DNA of 64,000 nt, taken from contig DAOTXS010000056.1 of NCBI GenBank assembly GCA_034435055.1, positions 124,001 to 188,000 on the forward strand, read 5' to 3'. The translations under genes and the position numbers were made by a program. Below, piece by piece: positions 31,439-40,005 of this stretch (position 1 is the stretch's first letter; each line of letters opens with the position of its first letter). The DNA is from DAOTXS01 sp034435055 (lineage in GTDB: Bacteria; Chloroflexota; Anaerolineae; UBA4142). Under the pieces are notes generated by a model, which saw nothing but the letters and a program-made list of their open reading frames with translations, was not told the DNA's origin and searched no databases.

Positions 31439-32389
31439 ATGACAATTCGTTGCAGTGTCGGCATCACGGCATATAACGAAGAGGCGAACATCGGCAAACT
31501 GCTGGCGGCGATGCTCGCGCAAAAATTGAATCAGGTTGCGATCACAGAAATCATAGTGGTCGCCAGCGGGTGTACCGATAACACGGTTGCCATCATTCGC
31601 GAGTACGCACAAAAAGATGCGCGCATCCGTTTAATCGAACAAGCGCAACGCGAAGGCAAGACCTCGGCAATCAACCAGTTTTTGCAAGCGGCGCAGGAAG
31701 ACATTTGCGTTTTGCAGAGCGGCGACACGCTGCCGCGCGAAGACAGCATCGAGAATCTCGTCAAGCCGTTCGAGAATCCCAAGATCGGAATGACCGGCGC
31801 GCAAAAAATTCCGGTCAACGTGCCGGAACACGTCATCGGTTATATGTCGCATTTGCGTTTGCGGTTGGAACATCAACTTTGTTTGGAAATTCCGCGTTTG
31901 GGCGAGTTGATTGCGTTCCGCAAAGTGTTCGCGCAATTGCCGCCCGACGTAGCGATGGATGAGGCATTTGTCGAAGCATTAGTCATTCGGCGGGGGTTGG
32001 AAGTGGCGTACGCGCCGGACGCTGTCGTTTACAATATGGGCCCCGAAACGTTGAGCGAATTTATTTTGCAACGCCGCCGCAATTACGCCGGCCATTTGCA
32101 CCTCGTTCATAGGTACGGGTATCGCGTCTCGAGTTTGGAAAGCGGGCGCGTGCTTCGCATCGCCGCCGATGAGGTGGGCAAAGCATTGCGGCTACTGTGG
32201 ACGCTCTTTGCGCTAGCAATGGTCGAAGCATTTGCGCGATTGCTCGGCACGTACGATTATTACGTGCGCGGACGAAAACACGTGGTGTGGGATATGGCGT
32301 GGACTACCAAAAAGGTTGAAGGTTCCCCAGTTTCAGGTTTGCCCCACGAGACGCCCAAGGAACCAGAAAGCCACAACCTGAAACCTTGA
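31439..32389 (+). CDS. Family 2 glycosyltransferase with C-terminal membrane anchor
   Basis: The 316-residue protein starts CSVGITAYNEEANIGKLLAAML, the nucleotide-sugar-binding start of GT2 enzymes. It continues IIVVASGCTDNT and VLQSGDTLPRE, which stands in for the DxD metal site (S-G-D). A hydrophobic stretch near residues 245-265 may anchor it. The ATG directly follows the stop of the GT-C gene (TGA ATG), so they are translated together. The last ~25 residues (EGSPVSGLPHETPKEPESHN) come from a palindromic repeat. It probably adds a sugar to a polyprenyl or glycolipid carrier. Confidence 0.85.
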   Translation: MTIRCSVGITAYNEEANIGKLLAAMLAQKLNQVAITEIIVVASGCTDNTVAIIREYAQKDARIRLIEQAQREGKTSAINQFLQAAQEDICVLQSGDTLPREDSIENLVKPFENPKIGMTGAQKIPVNVPEHVIGYMSHLRLRLEHQLCLEIPRLGELIAFRKVFAQLPPDVAMDEAFVEALVIRRGLEVAYAPDAVVYNMGPETLSEFILQRRRNYAGHLHLVHRYGYRVSSLESGRVLRIAADEVGKALRLLWTLFALAMVEAFARLLGTYDYYVRGRKHVVWDMAWTTKKVEGSPVSGLPHETPKEPESHNLKP

Positions 32390-32390
32390 A
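32326..32390. repeat. Inverted repeat at the 3' end of the GT2 gene
   Basis: AGTTTCAGGTTTG (near 32328-32340) and CACAACCTGAAACC (near 32371-32384) pair through GTTTCAGGTT/AACCTGAAAC. The element supplies the C-terminal codons and the stop of the GT2 gene, and reaches to within 2 bases of the next start codon. Confidence 0.55.
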
Positions 32391-32391
32391 C

Positions 32392-33375
32392 ATGAAACAA
32401 CTTTTCTGGAATCTCTTCAAACTCGCCATCACGCTTGGCATCATCCTGTTTCTCTTTTCGCGCGTGGACTTGAAGGCAATGGCAAAATATCTTGCCAATG
32501 CAAATTACGGGTTGTTGCTCGTCGCGCTCGCGCTGTATTTTTTGGCAGTGACGATCAATGTGGTGAAATGGCAAGTGGTCGTGCGCGCGCAAGACATCGT
32601 TGCGCCTTTGCCGAGTCTGCTGATTTATTCGTACGTCGGATTGTTTTTCGGCAACCTCTTGCCGAGCAACGTCGGCGGCGATGTGATTCGTGCGTACGGG
32701 CTGGCGCGTCTCTCCGGTCGATCTGAAGCCGCCGCGATTTCCGTCCTCGTCGATCGTTTGATGGGCTTGGTCGCGTGGTTTGGCGCAGCCGTCGTGATGG
32801 CGGCATTGGCAACCGCAACCTTATCGCGCGGGAGTGAATTGGAACAGATCGAAATTGCGACGGTCGTGGTCGCCGCGCTATTTCTTATTGCCGCCGCGCT
32901 GATGTTCAGTCGCCGTGTGTCGCAACGAGTCAAAGCGATTTTTGGTTGGGGTCCGCTCCGTCGCTTGCAACCGATCGCGCAACGCGTGTACGACGCACTC
33001 CAAGTTTATCGCTTTAGCTACCGCGCGCTGTTGACCAACCTTGCACTTTCGCTCGGCATCGTCTTTGTGACGACGCTGGTCTGGTACTCGATTGCGCTTG
33101 CGCTTGGCATCGACATTTCGATTTTTTATTTCTTTTTGTTCAATCCGCTGCTGGTATTTGTCCTTCTGATTCCAATCTCGTTTAATGGGCTGGGACCGAA
33201 AGAAGCCACGACGGTTTTCTTTTTCGGTTTGGTGGGTGTGCCGGCGGAAGCCGCGCTCGCGATGTCATTGATCTTTCACGTGGTCGTCGTGTTGACAAGC
33301 GTTCCCGGTGGCGTGCTGTGGTGGCGCGAACGCACACTTGCGCCGGTTGCTGAGACAAACCCGCACATTCGGTAG
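32392..33375 (+). CDS. Flippase-like lysylphosphatidylglycerol-synthase-TM/UPF0104 protein
   Basis: The 327-residue protein has about eight membrane helices and the family signature YSYVGLFFGNLLPSNVGGDVIRAYGLAR followed by ISVLVDRLMGL. It lacks the soluble MprF catalytic domain. Such proteins (AglD/YbhN type) are thought to help move or process lipid-linked sugars. It begins 2 bases after the GT2 stop, forming a GT-C/GT2/flippase operon of three genes. The ATG at 32392 is chosen over a TTG at 32386. Confidence 0.85.
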   Translation: MKQLFWNLFKLAITLGIILFLFSRVDLKAMAKYLANANYGLLLVALALYFLAVTINVVKWQVVVRAQDIVAPLPSLLIYSYVGLFFGNLLPSNVGGDVIRAYGLARLSGRSEAAAISVLVDRLMGLVAWFGAAVVMAALATATLSRGSELEQIEIATVVVAALFLIAAALMFSRRVSQRVKAIFGWGPLRRLQPIAQRVYDALQVYRFSYRALLTNLALSLGIVFVTTLVWYSIALALGIDISIFYFFLFNPLLVFVLLIPISFNGLGPKEATTVFFFGLVGVPAEAALAMSLIFHVVVVLTSVPGGVLWWRERTLAPVAETNPHIR

Positions 33376-33389
33376 GACAAGAGGGCGTG

Positions 33390-33418
33390 TTGACTTGACT
33401 TGGAACTGCCGGTATAAT
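33390..33418 (+). promoter_or_regulatory. Sigma-70-type promoter of the DUF4388-GTPase operon
   Basis: TTGACT (33390-33395) and a perfect TATAAT (33413-33418) are 17 bases apart, in the only gap before the DUF4388 gene at 33446. Initiation near 33425 gives a leader of about 20 bases. Confidence 0.8.
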
Positions 33419-33445
33419 GCCTACCAAACGGGTTGAGTAGAAAAA

Positions 33446-34267
33446 ATGGCACTCAAAGGTAATCTCCGCGACGTCGGTTTGCACCAACTCCTTAACTTGA
33501 TTTACCTTGCCCACAAAACTGGCGCGCTGACCGTCCAAGGCGATGGTGGTGAGGGAAGCGCGCAGTTGTATTTCAAGGAAGGCAAGTTGATCCAGGCATC
33601 GCTGAACAATCAAGTGTCACGCTTGACCGACATAATGGTGCGCGTTGGCAAATTGACTGCCGATCAAGCCAAAACGGTGCGCAGTCGCGCTAAAATCGAT
33701 ACAGATAAAGAGCTGGGACTTTTGATGATTCAGAGCGGCATCCTGACGCAAACCGATATTATTCAGGGCGTCAAGAATTACCTGCTCGAATCGGTATACC
33801 AGTTGTTCACGTGGCGTGCCGGCGGATTTCGGTTCGATGCGAACATTCTGCCGCCTGAAGAACGCATTACTGTCGCCGTCAATCTCGACCATTTAATTAT
33901 GGAAGGCAACCGACGGGTGCAAGAATGGGAACAATTGCGCGGTGAATTGCCCAATCTCGATGTGCCGCTAAAGTTAGTCGAACGACCGTCGACGAGTTTG
34001 CGCAACGTCAATCTCACCGTCGAACAATGGAAGGTCGTGCCGTTTATCAATGCGCGCAACACCATTCGCCAGATTGCCACCTACTTGCGCGTGGACGAAT
34101 ACCAGATTCGTCGGATCGTGCACGGCTTGCAGACAGCCGGTCTAATCGAGGTCATTCCGCAGGCAATGGGGAATCTGGCGCCCACTCCCCCACTGCCGCC
34201 GCCGCCCCCGCCGCCGGTGGGACGCGGAGTCCTATTGCGCGTGATCGATCGCTTGCGCAAAATCTAA
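33446..34267 (+). CDS. DUF4388 signalling adaptor protein
   Basis: The 273-residue protein begins with a DUF4388 domain (ALKGNLRDVGLHQLLNLIYLAHKTGALTV, LYFKEGKLIQASL). DUF4388 is common next to small GTPases and response regulators and in Myxococcus PATAN-type proteins. A second part (about 190-245) resembles a winged helix (INARNTIRQIATYLRVDEYQIRRIVHGL). The C-terminus is Pro-rich (PPLPPPPPPPVGRG) and may bind partners. It starts a three-gene operon with a Ras-like GTPase and a V4R protein, and could regulate or anchor the GTPase. Confidence 0.8.
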   Translation: MALKGNLRDVGLHQLLNLIYLAHKTGALTVQGDGGEGSAQLYFKEGKLIQASLNNQVSRLTDIMVRVGKLTADQAKTVRSRAKIDTDKELGLLMIQSGILTQTDIIQGVKNYLLESVYQLFTWRAGGFRFDANILPPEERITVAVNLDHLIMEGNRRVQEWEQLRGELPNLDVPLKLVERPSTSLRNVNLTVEQWKVVPFINARNTIRQIATYLRVDEYQIRRIVHGLQTAGLIEVIPQAMGNLAPTPPLPPPPPPPVGRGVLLRVIDRLRKI

Positions 34268-34300
34268 GCACCGCGATACTCTCTTGGAAATCATCGAGCC

Positions 34301-34855
34301 ATGCAAACAGTCAAGATGGTTGTAACAGGTCCATTTAGCTCCGGCAAGACTTCTTTCATCGGCAGCGTCAGCGAAATTCCAGTGGTCCGCACCGAACGCA
34401 AGATCACTGACCATACCCGCTCGATCAAAGAGCAGACCACCGTCGCGATGGACTTTGGCAGAATCACCATCGATAAAGATTTAGCGTTGTATCTTTTTGG
34501 TACGCCGGGACAAAAACGCTTCGATTTCATGTGGGAAATCTTGTCCGAGGGAATGCTGGGCTTTGTCGTCCTTGTCGATAGCGCGCGCCCGGAGACGTTC
34601 CGCGAAGCCCGCCGCATTTTGGATACTTTTCGCAGTTACAGCAACACCCCTTTTGTCATCGGCGCAAACAAACAAGACGACGAAGACGCTTGGCCCCCCG
34701 AAGACCTCAAGATCGCACTCGGGCTGGATCACGCCACGCGCGTGTTACCCTGCGTTGCCACCGATAAAGAAAGCGTGCGCAACATTTTGCTCGAACTGCT
34801 CTACATCATTCTGGAAAACGCCGCCGAAGAAGACGTACCGGCTCGCAAAAATTAA
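34301..34855 (+). CDS. Ras-like small GTPase (MglA/CvnD-like)
   Basis: The 184-residue GTPase has P-loop G10-PFSSGK16-T17, switch I around TTVAMDFG (Thr46/47), G3 FGTPGQ, and G4 NKQD (123-126). In G3 the Asp that binds Mg in most GTPases is Gly67, a variation shared, as I recall, with CvnD-type bacterial GTPases (LFGTPGQ). It likely switches between GDP and GTP forms under control of neighbours. No roadblock/LC7 (MglB/CvnB-like) gene is present in this operon, so DUF4388 or V4R may take that role. Confidence 0.88.
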   Translation: MQTVKMVVTGPFSSGKTSFIGSVSEIPVVRTERKITDHTRSIKEQTTVAMDFGRITIDKDLALYLFGTPGQKRFDFMWEILSEGMLGFVVLVDSARPETFREARRILDTFRSYSNTPFVIGANKQDDEDAWPPEDLKIALGLDHATRVLPCVATDKESVRNILLELLYIILENAAEEDVPARKN

Positions 34856-34865
34856 GGAGACCGTG

Positions 34866-35486
34866 ATGCCAGACGACCGCATGATGCCGAATGACGCGCT
34901 CCGCATGTTTTTCTTTGCGATCGAAGAAGTAATGGGGATCGATGGCATGAAAGCCGCCCTGCACGGCGCTAAAATGGACAAGTACATCGGCAATTATCCG
35001 CCCAAGAACCTCGACCTGGGAGTAAAATTCAGCGAATACGCCATGGCCGAGCAAGCGGTCGAAGATTTCTACGGGACACGCGGCGCGCGCGCGATGTTGT
35101 TGCGGGTTGGACGCGCGACCTTCAATTATGGCATGAAGGAACAATCGGCGGTGCTGGGTCTGGCTGGGCAAGCGCTCAAGTTAATGCCCTTGCCAACAAC
35201 CAGCAAAATGAAACTATTACTCGAACAAATGGCGGCGGCGGCGAACAAAACAGTCAATCAACCCACGCGGGTCGAAGAAGATGCCGATGCATTTTATCTC
35301 GTCGTCGATTTTTGCATGTGCCAGTTTCGCCCGCGCCACCCGAATCCGTGTTGCTTTGTAACCGTTGGCACGCTTACGGAAGCAATGAAGTGGCTCACCG
35401 ACAAGAATTATAACGTGCAGGAAATTTCCTGTATGAATCTCGGCGCCAACGAGTGCCGCTACCGAATCCCCAAAGTGGCTGAATAG
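34866..35486 (+). CDS. V4R-like (4-vinyl-reductase) domain sensor protein
   Basis: The 206-residue protein ends with a Cys-rich V4R-type domain: C150-M-C152, C162-C163, and a CMNLGANECRYR element with C189 and C197. V4R domains bind small molecules or zinc and occur in regulators of aromatic degradation and in bacteriochlorophyll-pathway proteins. The N-terminal helices resemble heme-NO-binding-associated sensors, but no heme His can be assigned. TAAGGAG precedes ATG 34866, 10 bases after the GTPase stop. It is plausibly the ligand sensor of the GTPase module. Confidence 0.65.
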   Translation: MPDDRMMPNDALRMFFFAIEEVMGIDGMKAALHGAKMDKYIGNYPPKNLDLGVKFSEYAMAEQAVEDFYGTRGARAMLLRVGRATFNYGMKEQSAVLGLAGQALKLMPLPTTSKMKLLLEQMAAAANKTVNQPTRVEEDADAFYLVVDFCMCQFRPRHPNPCCFVTVGTLTEAMKWLTDKNYNVQEISCMNLGANECRYRIPKVAE

Positions 35487-35523
35487 AAAAATCGGCGGGA
35501 GCAAAAATCTCCCGCCGATTTTT
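35487..35523. terminator. Bidirectional intrinsic terminator
   Basis: A perfect 15-bp stem AAAAATCGGCGGGAG (35487-35501) with CTCCCGCCGATTTTT (35509-35523) encloses a 7-base loop. A T-run on the + strand continues after it and the A-run on the left serves the - strand. It lies between the convergent V4R and GT-C genes; the - strand gene's stop codon overlaps its end. Confidence 0.95.
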
Positions 35524-37691
35524 TATTTGCAGGGCGGCAAGGGCGCGCTGGACACGGACGCGCGCGGGTCGATTTGCGTCAATTGAATTCCATCGACCCA
35601 GAGTGTACCAAAAGTGTTGTGTAACCCGGCTTTGATAAACAAACGTTTGGTCGTCGCCAACGTGGTAAAAGTTTTACGAAAGCGACGCCAGCCGCTCGTT
35701 TCATCGATGGCTTGCAAATCGGTAACCTTGCCTTTGCCCCAATTACCATCATCTTCAAAAATGCTCACGACTCCATAACCGGTTCCGTAAACGGAGAGAC
35801 TCTTGAGCCACCCGGACAATTCGTACGGCGCGTTGGACAAGACGGTCATCGGCTCGGAAGTGATTGCAATCGATGCATCCTGTTCGCCGGGAGTAGAAAA
35901 TTTCAGCGCGCCTTTGCCGGTGAGCGTGCTTGCTTCATCCACTTTAAAATTCGCCGCACCTGTGGAATCAATCCACAACGCCGGGTTGCCAAGCGAAATA
36001 TTCTTGCCGGGCGCAGGTTGCCACAAGCGATCGATTTGGAAAATCGCCGGGCTAGCATAATTCGTTCCGCGCTCCACCGCCATTTGGTAATATGCCAACG
36101 CGCGGCACGTTTGCCCACTCTTCAGAAAATTATTCGCCGCGACGTAACGCGTATCCGCTTTGGCAGAAACAATTTGCGGATACGGCGCAACAACCCACAC
36201 CCCGAATGCCGCCAGCATCAGAATCAACACGCCGATTAAAAAAAACAAGCCGGTTTTGACGGCAGGTGCAGCTGGCTCTGCGCGGTGCAAATTAGCGATG
36301 ATACCCCACGCCAGCAGTCCAGCCAATCCAATCAGCATCAAGCCGAATGGATTGATCCGAATCGGAAAATTTTCTGGCGACAGAGATATGATGAGTGAAT
36401 CGAGCGCGCCGTACCGCAAAAAATCGATTTGCCCCAACAGCGTGGACATTCGGCTGGTTGTATCGAGATAATCGCGGTCGCTGACGAACGCGCCGACAAG
36501 TTGAATCAAGAATCCGATTACGGACAATATGCTCAAAGCCAGGACGGCAAGTTTGTGTCTCATCTCTTTCAAAGCGTCGAGCATAAATCCAATCGGCAAG
36601 ATCAACAACGGCGTTACCTGTACCAAGTACCGCGGACCCCACCACGTCCCGCCATCCCAATCCGGTCGAAAGATCACCGTCGCCCACTGAGCGATAATCA
36701 GCGCGAGCACAAGCAACGCATCGCGGCGATTGGCACGCCACCAGAAAAACCAGGCGACGATTGCCAAAAGTATCGGCGGCGAATAGAGAAACACACTCTT
36801 GTCCAATGAGAATAACAAACCCGCCACCGCGACCGGCGGATTGCCAAGCGGAATGAGCGCAAGAATAATGTCGATTGGATTTCTTTCCAACCCACCCAAG
36901 CCGCTTGTGATCCTCCCAAAACGCGCAAAAGCGTAGAGCATTTGAATCATCAAAAACGTCAAGCCGGGAAGTAAGAACACGAACGCGCCACGCAACGCGG
37001 CATTGATCAGCGTGTTTCGATTTGCGCCGCGCGCACGTTCGCGTTGGACGATGACCACCAACAAATAGATCAAGATGACGGGAATAACAACGCCGTGGAT
37101 GAATTTAGTGAACACAAGATAACCGCTGGCTAAACCGGCAAACAACAGCCACCGATTGGCGTGGGTCGTGGAAAATTTTAACGCGGCATAAAAGTTCAAT
37201 AACAGTAACAGCGTCAACAACGGTTCGCGCGTGAAACTGCGCGAATAAGGAAAAACAATCGTCGCAAGTCCGAAAACCATACTCAAGCCGAGCGCGGTTT
37301 GTCGGCGAAACCCCAGCAATTCCCCAGTTCGAAAAAGCAAAACGACGGCCAACGCGGTCGTCAACGGATTCGTCAAGCCGACGAACAACATCGTCAGCGC
37401 GTTTGAATCTGGCACCGGAAAAACGGTGGCGGCGATTTTACCCAGTAGATAAAACGGGATTTCGACGAGCGTTTGTCCTAGCTCATAGCCGGAAAACGTG
37501 CGCCCGCCCACGCCAATCGCATTCTTTTGCGCGGTGGGGCGAAATGAAAATTCGCCGCGCTCGACGATGCTTTGCGCGACGCGATACTTTTCCATCTCGT
37601 CGCCGTAATTGATGACGCCGGACATCGTCGAGACGTAGAGCGAAAAGCAAAACAGAAAAAGGAGAATGCTGGGCGAGATGCGCGTGAACAT
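35523..37691 (-). CDS. GT-C-like membrane glycosyltransferase with C-terminal carbohydrate-binding-like domain
   Basis: In the 722-residue protein about 12-13 membrane helices (residues 8-510) are preceded by an acidic first loop (GVINYGDEMEKYRVAQSIVERG), as in GT39/PMT-like enzymes that use polyprenyl-phosphate sugars. Residues 535-720 outside the membrane hold a short helical repeat (NFLKSGQTCRALAYYQMAVERG) and a jelly-roll-like domain (GKGALKFSTPGEQ, GWRRFRKTF, LWVDGIQLTQI) of carbohydrate-binding CBM4_9 type. Its ATG directly follows the stop of the initiating transferase gene. It is the last gene of the glycan operon and may transfer the finished sugar outside the membrane. Confidence 0.75.
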   Translation of the reverse strand: MFTRISPSILLFLFCFSLYVSTMSGVINYGDEMEKYRVAQSIVERGEFSFRPTAQKNAIGVGGRTFSGYELGQTLVEIPFYLLGKIAATVFPVPDSNALTMLFVGLTNPLTTALAVVLLFRTGELLGFRRQTALGLSMVFGLATIVFPYSRSFTREPLLTLLLLLNFYAALKFSTTHANRWLLFAGLASGYLVFTKFIHGVVIPVILIYLLVVIVQRERARGANRNTLINAALRGAFVFLLPGLTFLMIQMLYAFARFGRITSGLGGLERNPIDIILALIPLGNPPVAVAGLLFSLDKSVFLYSPPILLAIVAWFFWWRANRRDALLVLALIIAQWATVIFRPDWDGGTWWGPRYLVQVTPLLILPIGFMLDALKEMRHKLAVLALSILSVIGFLIQLVGAFVSDRDYLDTTSRMSTLLGQIDFLRYGALDSLIISLSPENFPIRINPFGLMLIGLAGLLAWGIIANLHRAEPAAPAVKTGLFFLIGVLILMLAAFGVWVVAPYPQIVSAKADTRYVAANNFLKSGQTCRALAYYQMAVERGTNYASPAIFQIDRLWQPAPGKNISLGNPALWIDSTGAANFKVDEASTLTGKGALKFSTPGEQDASIAITSEPMTVLSNAPYELSGWLKSLSVYGTGYGVVSIFEDDGNWGKGKVTDLQAIDETSGWRRFRKTFTTLATTKRLFIKAGLHNTFGTLWVDGIQLTQIDPRASVSSAPLPPCK

Positions 37692-39101
37692 CTAACGCCC
37701 TTTCAGCGCAAGCATATGTCCCATCGTCCGCAACAGGATCACCAAATCGAGCCAGAGCGATTGATGTTTGATATAGTACAGATCGTACTGCAAACGAATC
37801 CGCGCGTCTTCCACGCTATCGATGTAATCGTAATTGACGACAGCCCAGCCCGCCATGCCCGGCTTGACCGCGTTCCGCAAGCGATGAAAGGGAATCACGT
37901 GATCGAGTTCCGCCAAATGTTCAGGGCGTTCGGGGCGCGGACCGACCGCGCTCATATCACCTTTCAAAATGTTGAACAATTGCGGCATCTCGTCCAAGCG
38001 CGCTTTGCGTAACCATTTGCCCACGCGTGTGATGCGCGGATCGCCTTTTTGTGCGCGCTGAGCGTGACCATCGATTTCCGCATTTGCCACCATCGTGCGT
38101 AATTTGAGGAGATTGAAAATTTTGCCGCCCTTGCCCACGCGCGTTTGTCGATAAAACACTGGCCCCGGCGAATCGAGTTTGATCGCGAGTACGAGGAATG
38201 GCAACAGCGGCAGATACAACGCCAAGCCAAGCAACGCGCTAGTCACATCGAACATCCGCTTGGCAAGCGGATAGAAACCGCCGGCTTCCGCCGAATCGAG
38301 CGGGAGCGCGACGTTCCAATTATCGCCGATGTGTTCGATCGGCACCATCCCGGTCAACTGCTCGAACAAGACTGGCATCAGTGTAATCTGTAAACCCAGT
38401 TCTTTGCAATCGAGAATCGCTTGAAAGAGCGCGGTATGCACATCGCGCGTCACAGCAACGATAATCTCGGGCACACGCTGTGCGATGACCAGTTGTTTCA
38501 AATCGCTCGCCGCACCGATGACCGGAATGTCTTCGTCTAAAATCGATAGGGTCTGATGACGCTTTGCCGGATCGTCGTCGATAAATCCCAGGATGCGATA
38601 ATGGGTGCGCGCGTTTTGGAGAATTGCGCGAGCAATCGTTTGCCCCGCCCAGCCCGCGCCGATAATAATCACTTTGCGACCGGCGGAGGGGCGTTGCACA
38701 AGGGAAACGTAAATCACGCGCCACAGCGTGATCAACACGAAACTCGCGACACCTTGATAAGCGACGATGCCGCGCGGCATTTCGGTTGGTGTTGCAGAGA
38801 AAAAATAAATGAACAGATAAGCGACGACAACCAGTACAATCGCGCGTAACAACGAGGACGCGGCGGCGGCAAGGTTGGTGATTTTTTTGGCGTCGTAAAA
38901 GCCGGTGAGAAACGCTGCGAGAAACCACAGTGCCGGCAAAAAAACAAACCAGCCCGCGTTGTTCAAAAGATAAGCGCCATCGAACAGCCATTGCGCGCGC
39001 ACCGCCATAATCCAAAACGCGAGCAACGTCGTTAGCTCGACGATGACGAAATCGATGACAATCAAAAGGTTTTTGCGTTCGGCAAGGCGTAAGGTAAACA
39101 T
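37692..39101 (-). CDS. Polyprenyl-phosphate sugar-1-phosphate transferase (WbaP/WcaJ type)
   Basis: The 469-residue protein has four or five N-terminal helices, a central NAD/CoA-binding-like fold (KVIIIGAGWAGQTIARAIL), a further helix and the C-terminal catalytic domain. The latter contains AKRMFDVTSALLGLALYLPL, KIFNLLKLRTMV, RKARLDEMPQLFNILKGDMS and GPRPERPEHL. It moves a sugar-1-phosphate from a UDP-sugar to undecaprenyl phosphate, starting repeat-unit assembly on the cytoplasmic face. Its base composition is like the host's (many GCGC runs), unlike most genes upstream in the operon. The sugar (Glc, Gal or other) cannot be told. Confidence 0.92.
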   Translation of the reverse strand: MFTLRLAERKNLLIVIDFVIVELTTLLAFWIMAVRAQWLFDGAYLLNNAGWFVFLPALWFLAAFLTGFYDAKKITNLAAAASSLLRAIVLVVVAYLFIYFFSATPTEMPRGIVAYQGVASFVLITLWRVIYVSLVQRPSAGRKVIIIGAGWAGQTIARAILQNARTHYRILGFIDDDPAKRHQTLSILDEDIPVIGAASDLKQLVIAQRVPEIIVAVTRDVHTALFQAILDCKELGLQITLMPVLFEQLTGMVPIEHIGDNWNVALPLDSAEAGGFYPLAKRMFDVTSALLGLALYLPLLPFLVLAIKLDSPGPVFYRQTRVGKGGKIFNLLKLRTMVANAEIDGHAQRAQKGDPRITRVGKWLRKARLDEMPQLFNILKGDMSAVGPRPERPEHLAELDHVIPFHRLRNAVKPGMAGWAVVNYDYIDSVEDARIRLQYDLYYIKHQSLWLDLVILLRTMGHMLALKGR

Positions 39102-39108
39102 GCGAGTA

Positions 39109-40005
39109 TCAGGGTTTGCGACTGCCGGCGAATTTTTCGCGACGGAAAAAATTCACCGCGAGCGCGGTCGCTAGTTTCAAAACCATCGCCACGTAGTAAA
39201 ACCAATTGAACAGGAAGAAATAACGCGCTGCCAAATTCTTGCGATAATAGATAAAGTACGACCGGTGCCATTCCCAAATCGAACGGTAGGGATTAATGCG
39301 CGAACCGCCGTGACTGCCGTAATGAATAATCTGCGCGCCGGGATAATAATAGATTTGCCAGCCGGCTTGTCCCGCACGATAACAATAGTCGGTATCTTCT
39401 TGGTAAGCGAAGAATCGTTCGTCGAGCAAACCGATTTGCTCAAGCACCGCGCGCCGAATGAGCATACACGAGCCAGATACAGCCGCAACCGAATGCGTTT
39501 CATTCTCATCGAGATATGTGAGCAAATAACCGGCAAAACGTGGATCATTGGGAAACCGCGCGGCTAAACCGGAAAAATAACAAAACAATTCCCAGGGGGT
39601 TGCCAACCCCCGGCGACATTGCTTCTGCAAGGTGCCATCGCGGTTCAGCACTTTGGGTGTAACAATGCCGATTGCCGGATGCGCATCGGCAAATTCGACC
39701 AGTTGATCTAAGGCGCCGGGCAGAATGAGTGTATCGTTGTTGAGCAAGAGCGCGTAGCGACCGTTGCTGACGCGCAGGGCTTGATTGGTTGGTTTAGTAT
39801 AACCAGCATTGAAATCGTTGGCAATGACGCGCACGTCGGGAAATTCATCGCGCAGCATCTCCAGCGTGCCATCCTCCGAATGGTTATCGACAACGATAAT
39901 TTCAAACGAAACACGATGAGTGTTGGCATAGATTGAGCCAAGGCAATCGCGCAGGAGATTTTTGGCGTTGAGGGTGGGGATGCAGAGAGAGAGAGCAGGT
40001 GTCAT
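39109..40005 (-). CDS. Family 2 glycosyltransferase (rhamnosyltransferase-like)
   Basis: The 298-residue GT2 starts LSLCIPTLNAKNLLRDCLG and has IIVVDNHSEDGT, ALLLNNDT (the DxD-equivalent NND), a GSCMLIRRAVLEQIGLLDERFFAYQEDTDYCYRA segment and a C-terminal hydrophobic helix. This matches WcaA/RfbN-like rhamnosyl- or related transferases. ATG 40005 overlaps the upstream stop (ATGA), showing translational coupling and ruling out the longer 317-residue frame. Coding sequence is GC-rich and host-like. Confidence 0.88.
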   Translation of the reverse strand: MTPALSLCIPTLNAKNLLRDCLGSIYANTHRVSFEIIVVDNHSEDGTLEMLRDEFPDVRVIANDFNAGYTKPTNQALRVSNGRYALLLNNDTLILPGALDQLVEFADAHPAIGIVTPKVLNRDGTLQKQCRRGLATPWELFCYFSGLAARFPNDPRFAGYLLTYLDENETHSVAAVSGSCMLIRRAVLEQIGLLDERFFAYQEDTDYCYRAGQAGWQIYYYPGAQIIHYGSHGGSRINPYRSIWEWHRSYFIYYRKNLAARYFFLFNWFYYVAMVLKLATALAVNFFRREKFAGSRKP

